DNA from: Pseudomonas sp. SJZ074
GTDB taxonomy: Bacteria > Pseudomonadota > Gammaproteobacteria > Pseudomonadales > Pseudomonadaceae
Length of the DNA: 64,000 nt
Reading direction: 5' to 3'
Assembly (NCBI RefSeq): GCF_007828215.1
Contig: NZ_VIUE01000010.1
Span: forward strand, 62,001-126,000
The position numbers and the translations under genes were made by a program. Shown here piece by piece: positions 6,790-15,737 of the stretch (the stretch's first letter is position 1; each line of letters opens with the position of its first letter). The notes below the pieces were generated by a model. That model was not told the origin of the DNA. It was given only the letters and a program-made list of their open reading frames with translations, and did not search any database.

Positions 6790-7794
6790 ATGAATCATCG
6801 TCGTGGGATCCGTTCCCTGTGCCGCGTTGCCCTGGCAGTTGCCGCGGTTGGTCTCAGCAGTACCTTGCTGGCGGCTGAAGAAGTGAAGATCGGTTTTCTG
6901 GTCAAGCAGGCCGAGGAGCCCTGGTTCCAGACCGAATGGGCGTTCGCTGAAAAAGCGGGCAAGGACAAGGGTTTCAAAGTCATCAAGATCGCCGTGCCCG
7001 ATGGCGAGAAGACCCTCTCGGCTATCGATAGCCTCGCGGCCAACGGCGCCAAAGGCTTCGTGATCTGCCCGCCGGACGTGTCCCTGGGCCCTGCCATCAT
7101 GGCCAAGGCCAAGCTCAACGACATGAAAGTCATCGCTGTCGATGACCGTTTCGTCGATGCCAGTGGCAAGTTCATGGAAGACGTGCCGTACCTCGGCATG
7201 GCCGCGTTCGAAGTGGGCCAGAAGCAGGGTGCCGCCATGGCCGCGGAAGCCAAGAAGCGTGGCTGGGACTGGAAAGACACCTACGCTGTGATCAACACCT
7301 TCAACGAGTTGGACACCGGCAAGAAACGCACCGACGGTTCGATGGACGCCCTGAAGAAAGCCGGTATGCCGGATGATCACATTCTCACCACGGCGCTCAA
7401 GACCCTCGACGTACCGGGGAGCATGGACTCCACCAACTCCGCCCTGGTGAAACTGCCCAGCGGCGCGAAGAACCTGATCATCGGCGGCATGAACGACAAC
7501 ACCGTGCTGGGTGGCGTGCGTGCGACTGAAAGCGCCGGCTTCAAGGCGGACAATGTGATCGGGATCGGCATCAACGGCACCGACGCCATCGGCGAGCTGA
7601 AGAAACCTCATAGTGGTTTCTTCGGTTCGATGCTGCCTAGCCCGCACATCGAAGGTTACAAGACTGCCGAGATGATGTTCGAGTGGGTCACCACCGGCAA
7701 GGAACCACCGAAGTACACCGCGATGGACGAAGTGACGCTGATCACTCGGGAGAACTTCAAGCAGGAGCTGGAAAAGATCGGCCTGTGGAATTGA
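6790..7794 (+). CDS. araF: Sugar ABC transporter periplasmic binding protein (AraF type)
   Basis: A 334-residue exported protein. Residues 1-28 form a signal peptide (MNHRRGIRSLCRVALAVAAVG...) with cleavage around LLAAEE. The mature part EVKIGFLVKQAEEPWFQTEW and the segment IGINGTDAIGELKKPHSGFFGSMLPSPHIEGYKTAEMM follow L-arabinose-binding protein, which also binds D-galactose and D-fucose. The ATG at 6790 follows AAGGAG; an in-frame upstream codon at 6757 is rejected because it would precede the signal peptide with no SD. First gene of a three-gene importer operon. Confidence 0.9.
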   Translation: MNHRRGIRSLCRVALAVAAVGLSSTLLAAEEVKIGFLVKQAEEPWFQTEWAFAEKAGKDKGFKVIKIAVPDGEKTLSAIDSLAANGAKGFVICPPDVSLGPAIMAKAKLNDMKVIAVDDRFVDASGKFMEDVPYLGMAAFEVGQKQGAAMAAEAKKRGWDWKDTYAVINTFNELDTGKKRTDGSMDALKKAGMPDDHILTTALKTLDVPGSMDSTNSALVKLPSGAKNLIIGGMNDNTVLGGVRATESAGFKADNVIGIGINGTDAIGELKKPHSGFFGSMLPSPHIEGYKTAEMMFEWVTTGKEPPKYTAMDEVTLITRENFKQELEKIGLWN

Positions 7795-7862
7795 CGGCCG
7801 GTTGATTCAAAAGCGGCCCTGGTGTCTTGGGGCCGCTTGATCTCTGTGAGTTCGAGGTGGTT

Positions 7863-9407
7863 ATGCAAGCGCAAACAGCGACACAACAACACAACACCGG
7901 CACCAGCTTGCGGTTCAACGGAATCGGCAAGGTCTTTCCTGGCGTACAGGCGTTGGCCAATATCAGTTTTGTTGCCCATCCAGGCCAGGTTCATGCCTTG
8001 ATGGGGGAAAACGGCGCGGGCAAGTCCACGTTGCTGAAGATTCTGGGTGGGGCCTACATTCCGAGCAGCGGCGAGCTGCAGATCGGCGAGCAGGTGATGG
8101 CTTTCAAATGCACGGCCGACAGCATTGCCAGCGGCGTGGCGGTGATTCACCAGGAGCTGCACCTGGTGCCGGAAATGACGGTGGCTGAAAATCTGTTCCT
8201 GGGCCACCTGCCGGCCCGTTTCGGCCTGGTCAATCGTGGCGTGTTGCGCCAGCAGGCGCTGGCGCTGCTCAAGGGCCTGGCCGACGAAATCGATCCCCAG
8301 GAAAAAGTCGGTCGCTTGTCCCTCGGCCAGCGTCAACTGGTGGAAATCGCCAAGGCCTTGTCCCGAGGCGCCCATGTGATCGCTTTCGATGAACCCACCA
8401 GCAGCCTTTCTGCACGGGAAATCGATCGCTTGATGGCGATCATCGCCCGCCTGCGGGACGAGGGCAAAGTGGTGCTGTATGTGAGTCACCGTATGGAAGA
8501 GGTGTTCCGCATCTGCGACGCGGTGACGGTGTTCAAGGACGGCCGCTACGTGCGCACCTTCGAAAACATGAGCGAGTTGACCCACGATCAGTTGGTCACC
8601 TGCATGGTCGGTCGCGATATCCAGGACATCTACGATTACCGTGCCCGCGAGCGCGGTGAAGTGGCGCTTAAGGTCGATCGCCTGCTCGGCCCGGGGCTGC
8701 GTGAGCCGGTGAGTTTCCAGGTGCACAAAGGTGAAATCCTCGGGTTGTTCGGGCTGGTGGGGGCCGGACGTACCGAGTTGCTGCGATTGCTCAGCGGCCT
8801 GGAACGCCAGACCGAAGGCAGCATGGTCCTGCATGGTGAGGCGCTGAAACTGCGTTCGCCTCGGGATGCCATCGCCGCCGGTGTACTGCTTTGCCCGGAA
8901 GACCGCAAGAAAGAAGGCATCATCCCACTGGGCAGCGTCGGCGAGAACATCAACATCAGTGCCCGCAGTGCCCATTCCACCCTCGGCTGCCTGTTGCGCG
9001 GCGATTGGGAAAAAGGCAACGCCGACAAGCAGATCAAGGCGTTGAAAGTGAAGACGCCGACGGCTGGGCAGAAAATCATGTTTCTGTCCGGGGGCAACCA
9101 GCAGAAGGCGATCCTCGGTCGCTGGCTATCGATGCCGATGAAAGTCCTGTTGCTGGATGAGCCGACCCGCGGCATCGACATCGGTGCCAAGGCTGAGATC
9201 TACCAGATCATCCACAACCTGGCGGCCGAGGGCATCGCGGTGATTGTGGTGTCCAGCGACCTGATGGAAGTGATGGGCATTTCCGACCGGATCCTGGTGC
9301 TGTGCGAAGGGGCCATGCGCGGCGAGCTGCCGCGTGCCGAGGCCAACGAATCCAACCTGCTGCAACTGGCGCTGCCACGCCAACGCGTTGCCGACGCGGC
9401 GAACTGA
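7863..9407 (+). CDS. araG: Sugar ABC transporter ATP-binding protein (AraG type, two ABC domains)
   Basis: A 514-residue fusion of two ABC domains, as in all monosaccharide importers of the CUT2 class. Domain 1 has Walker A GENGAGKST, signature LSLGQRQLVEIAKAL and Walker B VIAFDEPTSSL. Domain 2 has a degenerate P-loop GLVGAGRTELL, signature LSGGNQQKAILGRWL and VLLLDEPTRGIDIGAK. It powers uptake at the inner membrane. The ATG at 7863 is chosen over a GTG at 7827. A 68-base gap separates it from araF, and araH starts 10 bases after its stop. Confidence 0.93.
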   Translation: MQAQTATQQHNTGTSLRFNGIGKVFPGVQALANISFVAHPGQVHALMGENGAGKSTLLKILGGAYIPSSGELQIGEQVMAFKCTADSIASGVAVIHQELHLVPEMTVAENLFLGHLPARFGLVNRGVLRQQALALLKGLADEIDPQEKVGRLSLGQRQLVEIAKALSRGAHVIAFDEPTSSLSAREIDRLMAIIARLRDEGKVVLYVSHRMEEVFRICDAVTVFKDGRYVRTFENMSELTHDQLVTCMVGRDIQDIYDYRARERGEVALKVDRLLGPGLREPVSFQVHKGEILGLFGLVGAGRTELLRLLSGLERQTEGSMVLHGEALKLRSPRDAIAAGVLLCPEDRKKEGIIPLGSVGENINISARSAHSTLGCLLRGDWEKGNADKQIKALKVKTPTAGQKIMFLSGGNQQKAILGRWLSMPMKVLLLDEPTRGIDIGAKAEIYQIIHNLAAEGIAVIVVSSDLMEVMGISDRILVLCEGAMRGELPRAEANESNLLQLALPRQRVADAAN

Positions 9408-9417
9408 GAGGTAAATC

Positions 9418-10386
9418 ATGACCATTCAAAACAATGCACTGCCAACGGCACGCAAACCCCTGGACATGCGTCGATTCCTCGACGATTGGGTCATGCTGCT
9501 GGCGGCCATCGGCATCTTCGTGCTCTGCACGCTGCTGATCGATAACTTCCTCTCGCCATTGAACATGCGAGGCCTGGGCCTGGCGATTTCAACCACCGGC
9601 ATCGCGGCTTGCACCATGTTGTATTGCCTGGCGTCCGGGCATTTCGACCTGTCGGTCGGCTCGGTGATCGCCTGCGCCGGCGTGGTCGCGGCGGTGGTGA
9701 TGCGTGATACCAACAGCGTGTTCCTGGGTGTCAGCGCGGCGCTGGTGATGGGGCTGATCGTTGGTCTGATCAACGGCATCGTGATTGCCAAGCTGCGGGT
9801 CAATGCGTTGATCACCACGCTGGCGACCATGCAGATCGTTCGCGGCCTGGCCTACATCTTCGCCAACGGCAAGGCGGTGGGCGTGTCCCAGGAGTCGTTC
9901 TTCGTGTACGGCAACGGCCAGTTGTTCGGTGTGCCGGTGCCGATCCTGATCACTGTCGTCTGCTTTTTGTTTTTTGGTTGGTTGTTGAACTACACCACCT
10001 ATGGGCGCAACACCATGGCCATCGGTGGTAACCAGGAAGCCGCGTTGCTGGCGGGGGTGAACGTCGATCGCACCAAGATCATCATCTTCGCCGTGCATGG
10101 CGTGATCGGTGCGTTGGCGGGGGTGATCCTGGCCTCGCGCATGACCTCCGGCCAACCGATGATCGGCCAGGGCTTCGAACTGACAGTGATCTCGGCCTGC
10201 GTGCTGGGTGGGGTCTCGTTGAGCGGTGGGATCGGCATGATCCGTCATGTGATTGCCGGGGTGCTGATTCTGGCGATCATCGAGAATGCGATGAACCTGA
10301 AGAACATCGACACCTTCTACCAATACGTCATCCGCGGTTCGATCCTGCTGCTGGCGGTGGTCATCGACCGGATGAAACAGCGCTGA
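9418..10386 (+). CDS. araH: Sugar ABC transporter permease (AraH type)
   Basis: A 322-residue integral membrane protein with roughly eight to ten hydrophobic segments. The family features GLGLAISTTGIAACTMLYCLASGHFDLSVGS and the late loop AGVILASRMTSGQPMIGQGFELTVISACVLGGVSLSGG are those of CUT2 permeases (AraH, RbsC). It forms the channel for the AraF/AraG system. It starts after GAGAGG and ends before a degenerate REP element, the apparent end of the operon. Confidence 0.93.
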   Translation: MTIQNNALPTARKPLDMRRFLDDWVMLLAAIGIFVLCTLLIDNFLSPLNMRGLGLAISTTGIAACTMLYCLASGHFDLSVGSVIACAGVVAAVVMRDTNSVFLGVSAALVMGLIVGLINGIVIAKLRVNALITTLATMQIVRGLAYIFANGKAVGVSQESFFVYGNGQLFGVPVPILITVVCFLFFGWLLNYTTYGRNTMAIGGNQEAALLAGVNVDRTKIIIFAVHGVIGALAGVILASRMTSGQPMIGQGFELTVISACVLGGVSLSGGIGMIRHVIAGVLILAIIENAMNLKNIDTFYQYVIRGSILLLAVVIDRMKQR

Positions 10387-10403
10387 GTTCTGCCGTGAAT
10401 CAA

Positions 10404-10475
10404 TGTGGGAGCGGGCTTGCCCGCGAAAGCGGCGGTACATTCGACATCTTTGTTGGCTGACCCACCGCTTTCGTC
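10404..10475. repeat. REPIN with one degenerate arm
   Basis: The left arm TGTGGGAGCGGGCTTGCCCG is intact. The right arm keeps only CCACCGCTTTCG before diverging, so the hairpin is incomplete. It lies between the convergent araH and Rho-N genes. Confidence 0.7.
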
Positions 10476-10488
10476 GGATCGCCGCCAA

Positions 10489-10869
10489 TCAAGCTGCCTT
10501 GCGCAACGCCTCGATCAACTCCTGCTTGCGCATCTTCGAACGCCCGGGAATGTTTTTAGCCCGGGCTTCTTTCATCAGGCTGTCGACCGTCTGGGTTTCA
10601 TGGGAAGCCTTGCTGCTGCGCGGATGACCTTGCCGGGTCTTGGCTGCACGGCGGGCCGATTCCTTGCGGTCGGTTTTCTTTTCCGCGGCCGGTTTATGTT
10701 TCCCCGAACCGCCGGAACGTTCGCCGCCGCCGGACTGTTTGTTCACCGTCGCCCAAGCCCGTGCTTCGGCCGTCTCCTCGGACAGGCCTTTCTTCTCGTA
10801 GCTTTTTTCGATGTGCTCGGCTTTGCGCTTTTGCTCGGCGGTGTATTTGTCTTTGCTTCCACGAGGCAT
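10489..10869 (-). CDS. Small basic protein with C-terminal Rho-N (SAP-like) domain
   Basis: A 126-residue highly charged protein. The N-terminus MPRGSKDKYTAEQKRKAEHIEKSYEKKG is followed by a Lys/Ser/Gly-rich linker (about 50-90). The C-terminal 35 residues (VDSLMKEARAKNIPGRSKMRKQELIEALRKA) match the Rho termination factor N-terminal helix-extended-loop-helix fold, which binds nucleic acid. Pseudomonas annotations often call it 'plasmid stabilization protein'; nothing here supports that role. A good SD (AGGAGGAA) precedes the start. Confidence 0.8.
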   Translation of the reverse strand: MPRGSKDKYTAEQKRKAEHIEKSYEKKGLSEETAEARAWATVNKQSGGGERSGGSGKHKPAAEKKTDRKESARRAAKTRQGHPRSSKASHETQTVDSLMKEARAKNIPGRSKMRKQELIEALRKAA

Positions 10870-10901
10870 GGGAAGTTCCTCCTGAAGTGTGTGAGCAGGG
10901 G

Positions 10902-11246
10902 CTACTGGCTGGCGCCACCTTCGGAGCCCGAACCACCGGTGGTGGTTTTCGAGCCCACGCCGGTACCGGCGTTATCGGGTGCTGTGGAGTCGGGTGTATT
11001 CATGCCACCCTGACGACCCATATCATTACCCTGCACGCGGGGATCGGTGCCAGTGGCGGGTGGCTGGCCATTGTTCAAGGCGCCGCCGCCGGTGCCGTCG
11101 GTGTTCAACTTGGGCATGCCCTGGGTAGCCGGCGAATTGGGTGCCTCCACCGGGTCGGTCGGCCCGGTACCCGAGGTGGACGCCGCGAAGGCCACGGAAG
11201 ACAGCAGTGCAGCAAGTGTGAACGCAGTCAGCCTTGAAGTGATCAT
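10902..11246 (-). CDS. Small exported Gly/Thr/Ser-rich protein
   Basis: A 114-residue protein with a signal peptide (MITSRLTAFTLAALLSSVAFAA, cleavage after about 21). The remainder is low complexity: TSGTGPTDPVEAPNSP, then Gly, Asn, Thr and Ser runs and the end TTTGGSGSEGGASQ. The ATG at 11246 has a strong SD (GGAGG) 8 bases upstream, while the longer frame to 11351 lacks a signal peptide at its start. It resembles the protein at 54629 in architecture and ending (both end in -SQ). Function unknown; likely disordered in the periplasm. Confidence 0.7.
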   Translation of the reverse strand: MITSRLTAFTLAALLSSVAFAASTSGTGPTDPVEAPNSPATQGMPKLNTDGTGGGALNNGQPPATGTDPRVQGNDMGRQGGMNTPDSTAPDNAGTGVGSKTTTGGSGSEGGASQ

Positions 11247-11422
11247 GGTGTCGCCTCCATTTTTCAGATGCTTGCCTGATCTTGGGCCGCGCTGGATCGG
11301 GGTTGGTGCCTTGTTTGCGACGAATGGTGCTTTCGCAGGAGCAGTCATCATGTGGATTGAAATGTGACGAGCGCCGCGTAGCGGCTTAGTATGGCGCTTT
11401 CAATTGGCTACAAGGCCCGTTC

Positions 11423-11905
11423 ATGTCGATCGAGATCCGTCCTGCGCAACCCAGCGATGCGCCTCAAATCCTTGCCTTCATCACCGAGCTGGCCGACTAC
11501 GAAAAGGCCCGTCACGAAGTCATCGCCAGTGTGGCCGACATCGAGCGCAGCCTGTTCAGCGAAGGCGCGACCGCCCATGGGCTGATCTGCCTTCGCGATG
11601 GCGTACCGATTGGTTTCGCCGTGTTTTTCTTCAGCTACTCCACTTGGTTGGGCAGCAACTGCCTGTACCTCGAAGACCTGTACATCACGCCCGAACAGCG
11701 TGGCGGCGGAGCGGGCAAGACGTTGTTGCGCCATCTGGCCAAGGTCGCCTGCGACAACGATTGCGGTCGTTTCGAATGGAGCGTCCTGGACTGGAACACG
11801 CCGGCGATCGAGTTCTACAAATCCCTCGGTGCGCAACCCCAGGAAGAATGGGTGCGCTACCGGATGGACGGCAAGGTGCTACGGGATTTCGCCCAAGGCA
11901 ACTGA
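11423..11905 (+). CDS. GNAT family N-acetyltransferase (diamine acetyltransferase-like)
   Basis: A 160-residue GNAT protein. The start IEIRPAQPSDAPQILAFITELADYEK, the segment LYLEDLYITPEQRGGGAGKTLLRHLA with the acetyl-CoA loop QRGGGAG, and the end FEWSVLDWNTPAIEFYKSLGA are those of the spermidine/spermine (SSAT-like) and YjgM-type branch. It transfers acetyl from acetyl-CoA to an amine; the substrate is not determined. It converges with the GST gene with a 4-base gap between stops. Confidence 0.88.
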   Translation: MSIEIRPAQPSDAPQILAFITELADYEKARHEVIASVADIERSLFSEGATAHGLICLRDGVPIGFAVFFFSYSTWLGSNCLYLEDLYITPEQRGGGAGKTLLRHLAKVACDNDCGRFEWSVLDWNTPAIEFYKSLGAQPQEEWVRYRMDGKVLRDFAQGN

Positions 11906-11909
11906 TGGC

Positions 11910-12542
11910 TCAGACGTGTTCGGCGCAGGCCCATTCGGCAAATCCGGGCCGCTGTTCCAGGCGCTTGCAGTACGCCGCCACGGCTGGGTAGTCCGGCCGT
12001 TCCATGGGCGTCTGGCGCCAGCGGTGCACGGACAGGCCGATGAGCACGTCCGCCAGAGAGAAATCCGCACCCGCAACGTAGGCGCCGGTGCGATTCAATT
12101 GCAGCTCCAGCAACCCCATCTTTTCGTTCCAGCCTTTGATGCCGGCGGCGATGGATTGGGGGTCCTGCATATCCGGATTCTTGCGCACCAGCGCGTGAAA
12201 CGCATAGCCCCATGACGGGTTGAGTTCTGTCGCCTGCCAATCCATCCATTGTTCGATCCGGGCCCGTGCGGCAGGTTCGACGGCAAGCAGGTCACTGCGT
12301 TCATGCTTGCCCACCAGGTAACGGCAGATGGTGTTCGACTCCCAGAGCACACCGTTCTCATCGATGATCACCGGTACCTGGGCATTGGGGTTAAGCGCCA
12401 GGAACGCTGGATCCCGGGTTGAATGGAAGCCGATGCCCCAGTCTTCGCGTTCGTAGGAAATGTCCAGTTCCCGGCAAGTCCACAGCACTTTTCTGACGTT
12501 GATCGAGGAAGTGCGGCCGAGGATTTTCAGCAGTTGTGCCAT
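11910..12542 (-). CDS. Glutathione S-transferase family protein
   Basis: A 210-residue GST. The N-terminal thioredoxin-like domain (about 1-80) has LGRTSSINVRKVLWTCRELDI with the catalytic Ser around 8-9 and the NPNAQVPVIIDENGVLWESNTICRYL glutathione site. The C-terminal helical domain runs from about 90, ending in SLADVLIGLSVHRW and a Pro/Tyr-rich stretch. It is a cytosolic single gene whose promoter region abuts that of dgoK on the other strand. Confidence 0.9.
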   Translation of the reverse strand: MAQLLKILGRTSSINVRKVLWTCRELDISYEREDWGIGFHSTRDPAFLALNPNAQVPVIIDENGVLWESNTICRYLVGKHERSDLLAVEPAARARIEQWMDWQATELNPSWGYAFHALVRKNPDMQDPQSIAAGIKGWNEKMGLLELQLNRTGAYVAGADFSLADVLIGLSVHRWRQTPMERPDYPAVAAYCKRLEQRPGFAEWACAEHV

Positions 12543-12631
12543 GTCGTTGTCCTTGAGAGTTAAGACGTCCGGACAGGAAACGTAGCAGGGTCGTGGGTGG
12601 ATGGCGATGGTTTCGGAAGTCTTTGTAAATG

Positions 12632-12690
12632 TCCCAATATGTGGGAGTGATATTTATATATTGAGATTTAACTGCGCTCAGGTTTATAGT
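12632..12690 (+). promoter_or_regulatory. Promoter module of dgo operon: palindromic operator plus -35/-10
   Basis: TCCCAATATGTGGGA (12632-12646), -35 TTGAGA (12661-12666), an 18-bp spacer and -10 TATAGT (12685-12690). Operator symmetry, operator-to-promoter distance, the flanking TATATATTGAGATT and the downstream AACAGGTGAAGCG ribosome site all match the module at 5564-5622. Confidence 0.75.
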
Positions 12691-12730
12691 CCGTGCCACT
12701 CACTGCCAAAAAACAGAACAGGTGAAGCGG

Positions 12731-13714
12731 ATGCAGGCGCAATTGATCGCGCTCGATTGGGGGACTACCTCACTACGGGCTTACAAACTCGCCGCGGGAG
12801 GCGAGGTGCTCGAACAGCGCTCGCTGTCGTCGGGGATCATGCAATTGCCCTCTGGGCCGCGGACCGTGGCTGGTCGGGAATGTACCGACGGCTTCGAGCT
12901 GGCGTTCGACGAGGCCTGCGGTGATTGGCTGGACGCGCAGCCGGGCCTGCCCGTCATTGCCTGCGGCATGGTCGGCAGCGCCCAGGGTTGGTGCGAAGCG
13001 CCTTACTGCGATACACCGGCGAACGTCGCCAATCTCGGACATTCCCTACAAACCGTTCGAAGCCTTCGCGGTGTCGATGTGCATATCGTGCCAGGGGTGA
13101 TCCAGCGCTCGCGGTTACCCAATGTCATGCGCGGCGAAGAAACCCAGGTACTCGGCGCCTTGCACAGCTTGCCGAACGAAGCGGTGCTGATCGGCTTGCC
13201 CGGCAGTCACTCGAAGTGGGTGGAAGTGGCCGACGGCTGCATCGTGCATTTCGACACCTTCATGACCGGCGAAATCTTCGCCGTGCTCAGCGACCACAGC
13301 ATTCTCGGCCGTACCCAACAGCGCGGTGCCGCGTTCGACGGCGTGGCCTTCGAACGGGGTGTGCAGGTGGCGCTGTCGACGGACGGACAGGTTGGCCCAC
13401 TGTCCACCATGTTCAGCGCTCGCAGCCTGGGGTTGACCGGTGAGCTCGGCGCCAGCGCCCAAGCCGACTATCTCTCTGGTGTGTTGATCGGCCATGAGCT
13501 GACGGCACTGGCCGCCGCACAACGGCATCGGCGCAACAGCGTGCATTTGCCGACGGTGGTGTTGATTGGCAATTCCCAGCTCTGCGCCCGTTATCAACGG
13601 GCCCTCGACGCCTGCGGCTTTGCCCGGGTGACCCTGGCCGAACAGGCCACCGAACGAGGTTTGTGGCAACTGGCCGTGGCGGCCGGGCTGCTCGAATCCA
13701 GCGCATCGCGTTAA
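12731..13714 (+). CDS. dgoK: 2-dehydro-3-deoxygalactonokinase DgoK
   Basis: A 327-residue sugar-acid kinase of the DgoK family. IALDWGTTSLRAYKL at 6-20 is the phosphate-binding loop, IACGMVGSAQGWCEAPYCDTPA a conserved active-site segment, and MRGEETQVLGAL and GLPGSHSKWV are family hallmarks. It phosphorylates 2-keto-3-deoxy-galactonate at O6 using ATP. The ATG at 12731 with AGGTGA six bases upstream is preferred to the in-frame GTG at 12722. First gene of dgoKAD, followed by dgoA 19 bases later. Confidence 0.93.
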   Translation: MQAQLIALDWGTTSLRAYKLAAGGEVLEQRSLSSGIMQLPSGPRTVAGRECTDGFELAFDEACGDWLDAQPGLPVIACGMVGSAQGWCEAPYCDTPANVANLGHSLQTVRSLRGVDVHIVPGVIQRSRLPNVMRGEETQVLGALHSLPNEAVLIGLPGSHSKWVEVADGCIVHFDTFMTGEIFAVLSDHSILGRTQQRGAAFDGVAFERGVQVALSTDGQVGPLSTMFSARSLGLTGELGASAQADYLSGVLIGHELTALAAAQRHRRNSVHLPTVVLIGNSQLCARYQRALDACGFARVTLAEQATERGLWQLAVAAGLLESSASR

Positions 13715-13733
13715 ACCTGACTGGAGGTCTGAC

Positions 13734-14354
13734 ATGCTCACACAAGCACTGGCGCACAACGGGCTGATCGCGATCCTGCGCGGTCTGCGTCCCGAAGAGG
13801 CGGCAGCCATCGGCGAAGTCCTGTATAGCGCCGGATTTCGCGTCATCGAAGTACCGCTCAATTCCCCCGAGCCGTACGAAAGTATCCGCATCCTGCGCAA
13901 TACCTTGCCCGCCGACTGCCTGATCGGTGCCGGCACCGTGCTGACGCCGGAGCAGGTGGAGCAGGTGAAAGCCGCCGGCGGCCAGGTGATCGTCATGCCC
14001 CACAGCGACCCGAAGGTGTTGCGGGCGGCAAAAGCGGCGGGGCTCTACCTCTCGCCGGGCGTCGCCACGCCGACCGAAGCATTTGCCGCGCTGGCCGAAG
14101 GCGCCCATGTGTTGAAGCTGTTTCCTGCCGAGCAAATGGGCCCGGCGGTGGTCAAGGCCTGGCTTGCGGTATTGCCGGCCGGGACCGTGCTGGTGCCGGT
14201 GGGTGGGATCACCCCGGACAATATGGCGGTGTTCCTCGAGGCGGGCGTCAAGGGATTCGGCCTGGGCTCCGGCTTGTTCAAGCCGGGCCTGACGGCTGAC
14301 GAAGTCGCGGTGCGCGCCAAGGCTTACGTGGCCGCATGGAATGCCTTGAACTGA
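13734..14354 (+). CDS. dgoA: 2-dehydro-3-deoxy-6-phosphogalactonate aldolase DgoA
   Basis: A 206-residue class I aldolase of the KDPG/KDPGal type. The Schiff-base Lys is K128 in HVLKLFPAE and the general base is E39 in VIEVPLNSP. The phosphate loop is PVGGITPDN with GLGSGLFKPG. It cleaves KDPGal to pyruvate and glyceraldehyde 3-phosphate. The SD GGAGG precedes the start. The motif IEVPLNSPEPYESI is that of DgoA rather than Eda. Confidence 0.94.
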   Translation: MLTQALAHNGLIAILRGLRPEEAAAIGEVLYSAGFRVIEVPLNSPEPYESIRILRNTLPADCLIGAGTVLTPEQVEQVKAAGGQVIVMPHSDPKVLRAAKAAGLYLSPGVATPTEAFAALAEGAHVLKLFPAEQMGPAVVKAWLAVLPAGTVLVPVGGITPDNMAVFLEAGVKGFGLGSGLFKPGLTADEVAVRAKAYVAAWNALN

Positions 14355-14402
14355 AGACTTTTCCAGCGCCCGTGCGCTGCATCTGACAAGAGAGACAACA
14401 AG

Positions 14403-15551
14403 ATGAAAATCACCAAACTGACCACCTTTATCGTTCCACCGCGCTGGTGCTTCCTCAAGGTCGAAACCGACGAGGGCGTGACCGGCTGGGGCGAGCCGGT
14501 GGTCGAGGGCCGTGCCCATACGGTGGCGGCCGCGGTCGAAGAGTTGTCCGACTACCTGATCGGCAAAGACCCACGCAACATTGAAGACATCTGGACCGTG
14601 CTGTATCGCGGCGGCTTCTATCGCGGTGGCGCCGTGCACATGAGCGCCCTGGCCGGTATCGACCAGGCGCTGTGGGACATCAAGGGCAAGGCCTTGGGCG
14701 TGTCGGTCAGCGACCTGCTAGGCGGCCAGGTGCGCGACAAGATTCGTGTCTACTCCTGGATCGGCGGCGACCGGCCGGCGGACACCGCTCGCGCAGCGAA
14801 AGAAGCCGTAGGACGGGGCTTCACGGCAGTGAAAATGAACGGCACTGAAGAGCTGCAATTTCTCGACACCTTCGAAAAAGTCGACCTGGCCCTCGCCAAT
14901 GTGGCAGCGGTGCGGGACGCGGTAGGGCCGAACGTCGGCATCGGCGTGGACTTTCATGGTCGGGTTCACAAACCGATGGCCAAGGTGCTGATGAAGGAAC
15001 TCGACCCGTACAAACTGATGTTCATCGAAGAGCCGGTGCTCAGCGAAAACTACGAAGCCCTCAAGGAGTTGGCACCGCTGACCAGCACGCCGATTGCCCT
15101 GGGCGAGCGTCTGTTTTCCCGCTGGGATTTCAAGCGTGTGCTCAGCGAAGGCTATGTGGACATCATCCAGCCGGATGCGTCCCACGCCGGTGGCATCACT
15201 GAAACCCGCAAGATCGCGAACATGGCCGAGGCCTATGATGTGGCGCTGGCGCTGCACTGCCCGCTGGGCCCGATCGCCCTGGCGGCGTGCCTGCAACTGG
15301 ATGCGGCTTGCTACAACGCGTTCATCCAGGAGCAGAGCCTGGGCATCCATTACAACGAGAGCAACGACCTGCTGGATTACGTCAAGGATGCGCGGGTGTT
15401 CGACTACGACCAAGGCTTCGTGAAGATCCCCAACGGCCCGGGCCTGGGCATCGAGATCAACGAGGAGTACGTCATCGAACGCGCCGCCGTCGGCCACCGC
15501 TGGCGCAATCCGATCTGGCGCCATGCCGATGGCAGTTTTGCCGAGTGGTAA
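14403..15551 (+). CDS. dgoD: D-galactonate dehydratase DgoD
   Basis: A 382-residue enolase-superfamily enzyme of the mandelate racemase subgroup. Counting gives the metal ligands D183, E209 and E235 and the catalytic H185 and H285, exactly the positions I recall for E. coli galactonate dehydratase. It removes water from D-galactonate to give 2-keto-3-deoxy-galactonate. It starts after AAGAGAGACAACAAG and closes the dgoKAD set; a REPIN then separates it from the transporter gene. Confidence 0.96.
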   Translation: MKITKLTTFIVPPRWCFLKVETDEGVTGWGEPVVEGRAHTVAAAVEELSDYLIGKDPRNIEDIWTVLYRGGFYRGGAVHMSALAGIDQALWDIKGKALGVSVSDLLGGQVRDKIRVYSWIGGDRPADTARAAKEAVGRGFTAVKMNGTEELQFLDTFEKVDLALANVAAVRDAVGPNVGIGVDFHGRVHKPMAKVLMKELDPYKLMFIEEPVLSENYEALKELAPLTSTPIALGERLFSRWDFKRVLSEGYVDIIQPDASHAGGITETRKIANMAEAYDVALALHCPLGPIALAACLQLDAACYNAFIQEQSLGIHYNESNDLLDYVKDARVFDYDQGFVKIPNGPGLGIEINEEYVIERAAVGHRWRNPIWRHADGSFAEW

Positions 15552-15573
15552 CTGCCTGACACTCCGCTAATCC

Positions 15574-15664
15574 CTGTGGGAGCGGGCTTGCTCGCGAAGA
15601 GGGAGTGTCAGCTGATGAATGTGTGGCTGACACACCGCCTTCGCGAGCAAGCCCGCTCCCACAG
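15574..15664. repeat. REPIN
   Basis: Perfect outer arms CTGTGGGAGCGGGCTTGCTC and GAGCAAGCCCGCTCCCACAG enclose about 50 bases. It lies within the dgo block between dgoD and the MFS gene, where it may affect mRNA stability. Confidence 0.93.
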
Positions 15665-15737
15665 CTTGATCTTCGTAGGTCAGGAGATCTTGATCACGCG
15701 TCAGTTTCCTCCATAAACATAAGAAGAGGCACCGCAC

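Noticed and set aside
7656..8975. 439-codon minus-strand frame opposite araG
   Set aside because: No motif and His/Gln-rich shadow composition; the plus strand encodes both ABC domains.
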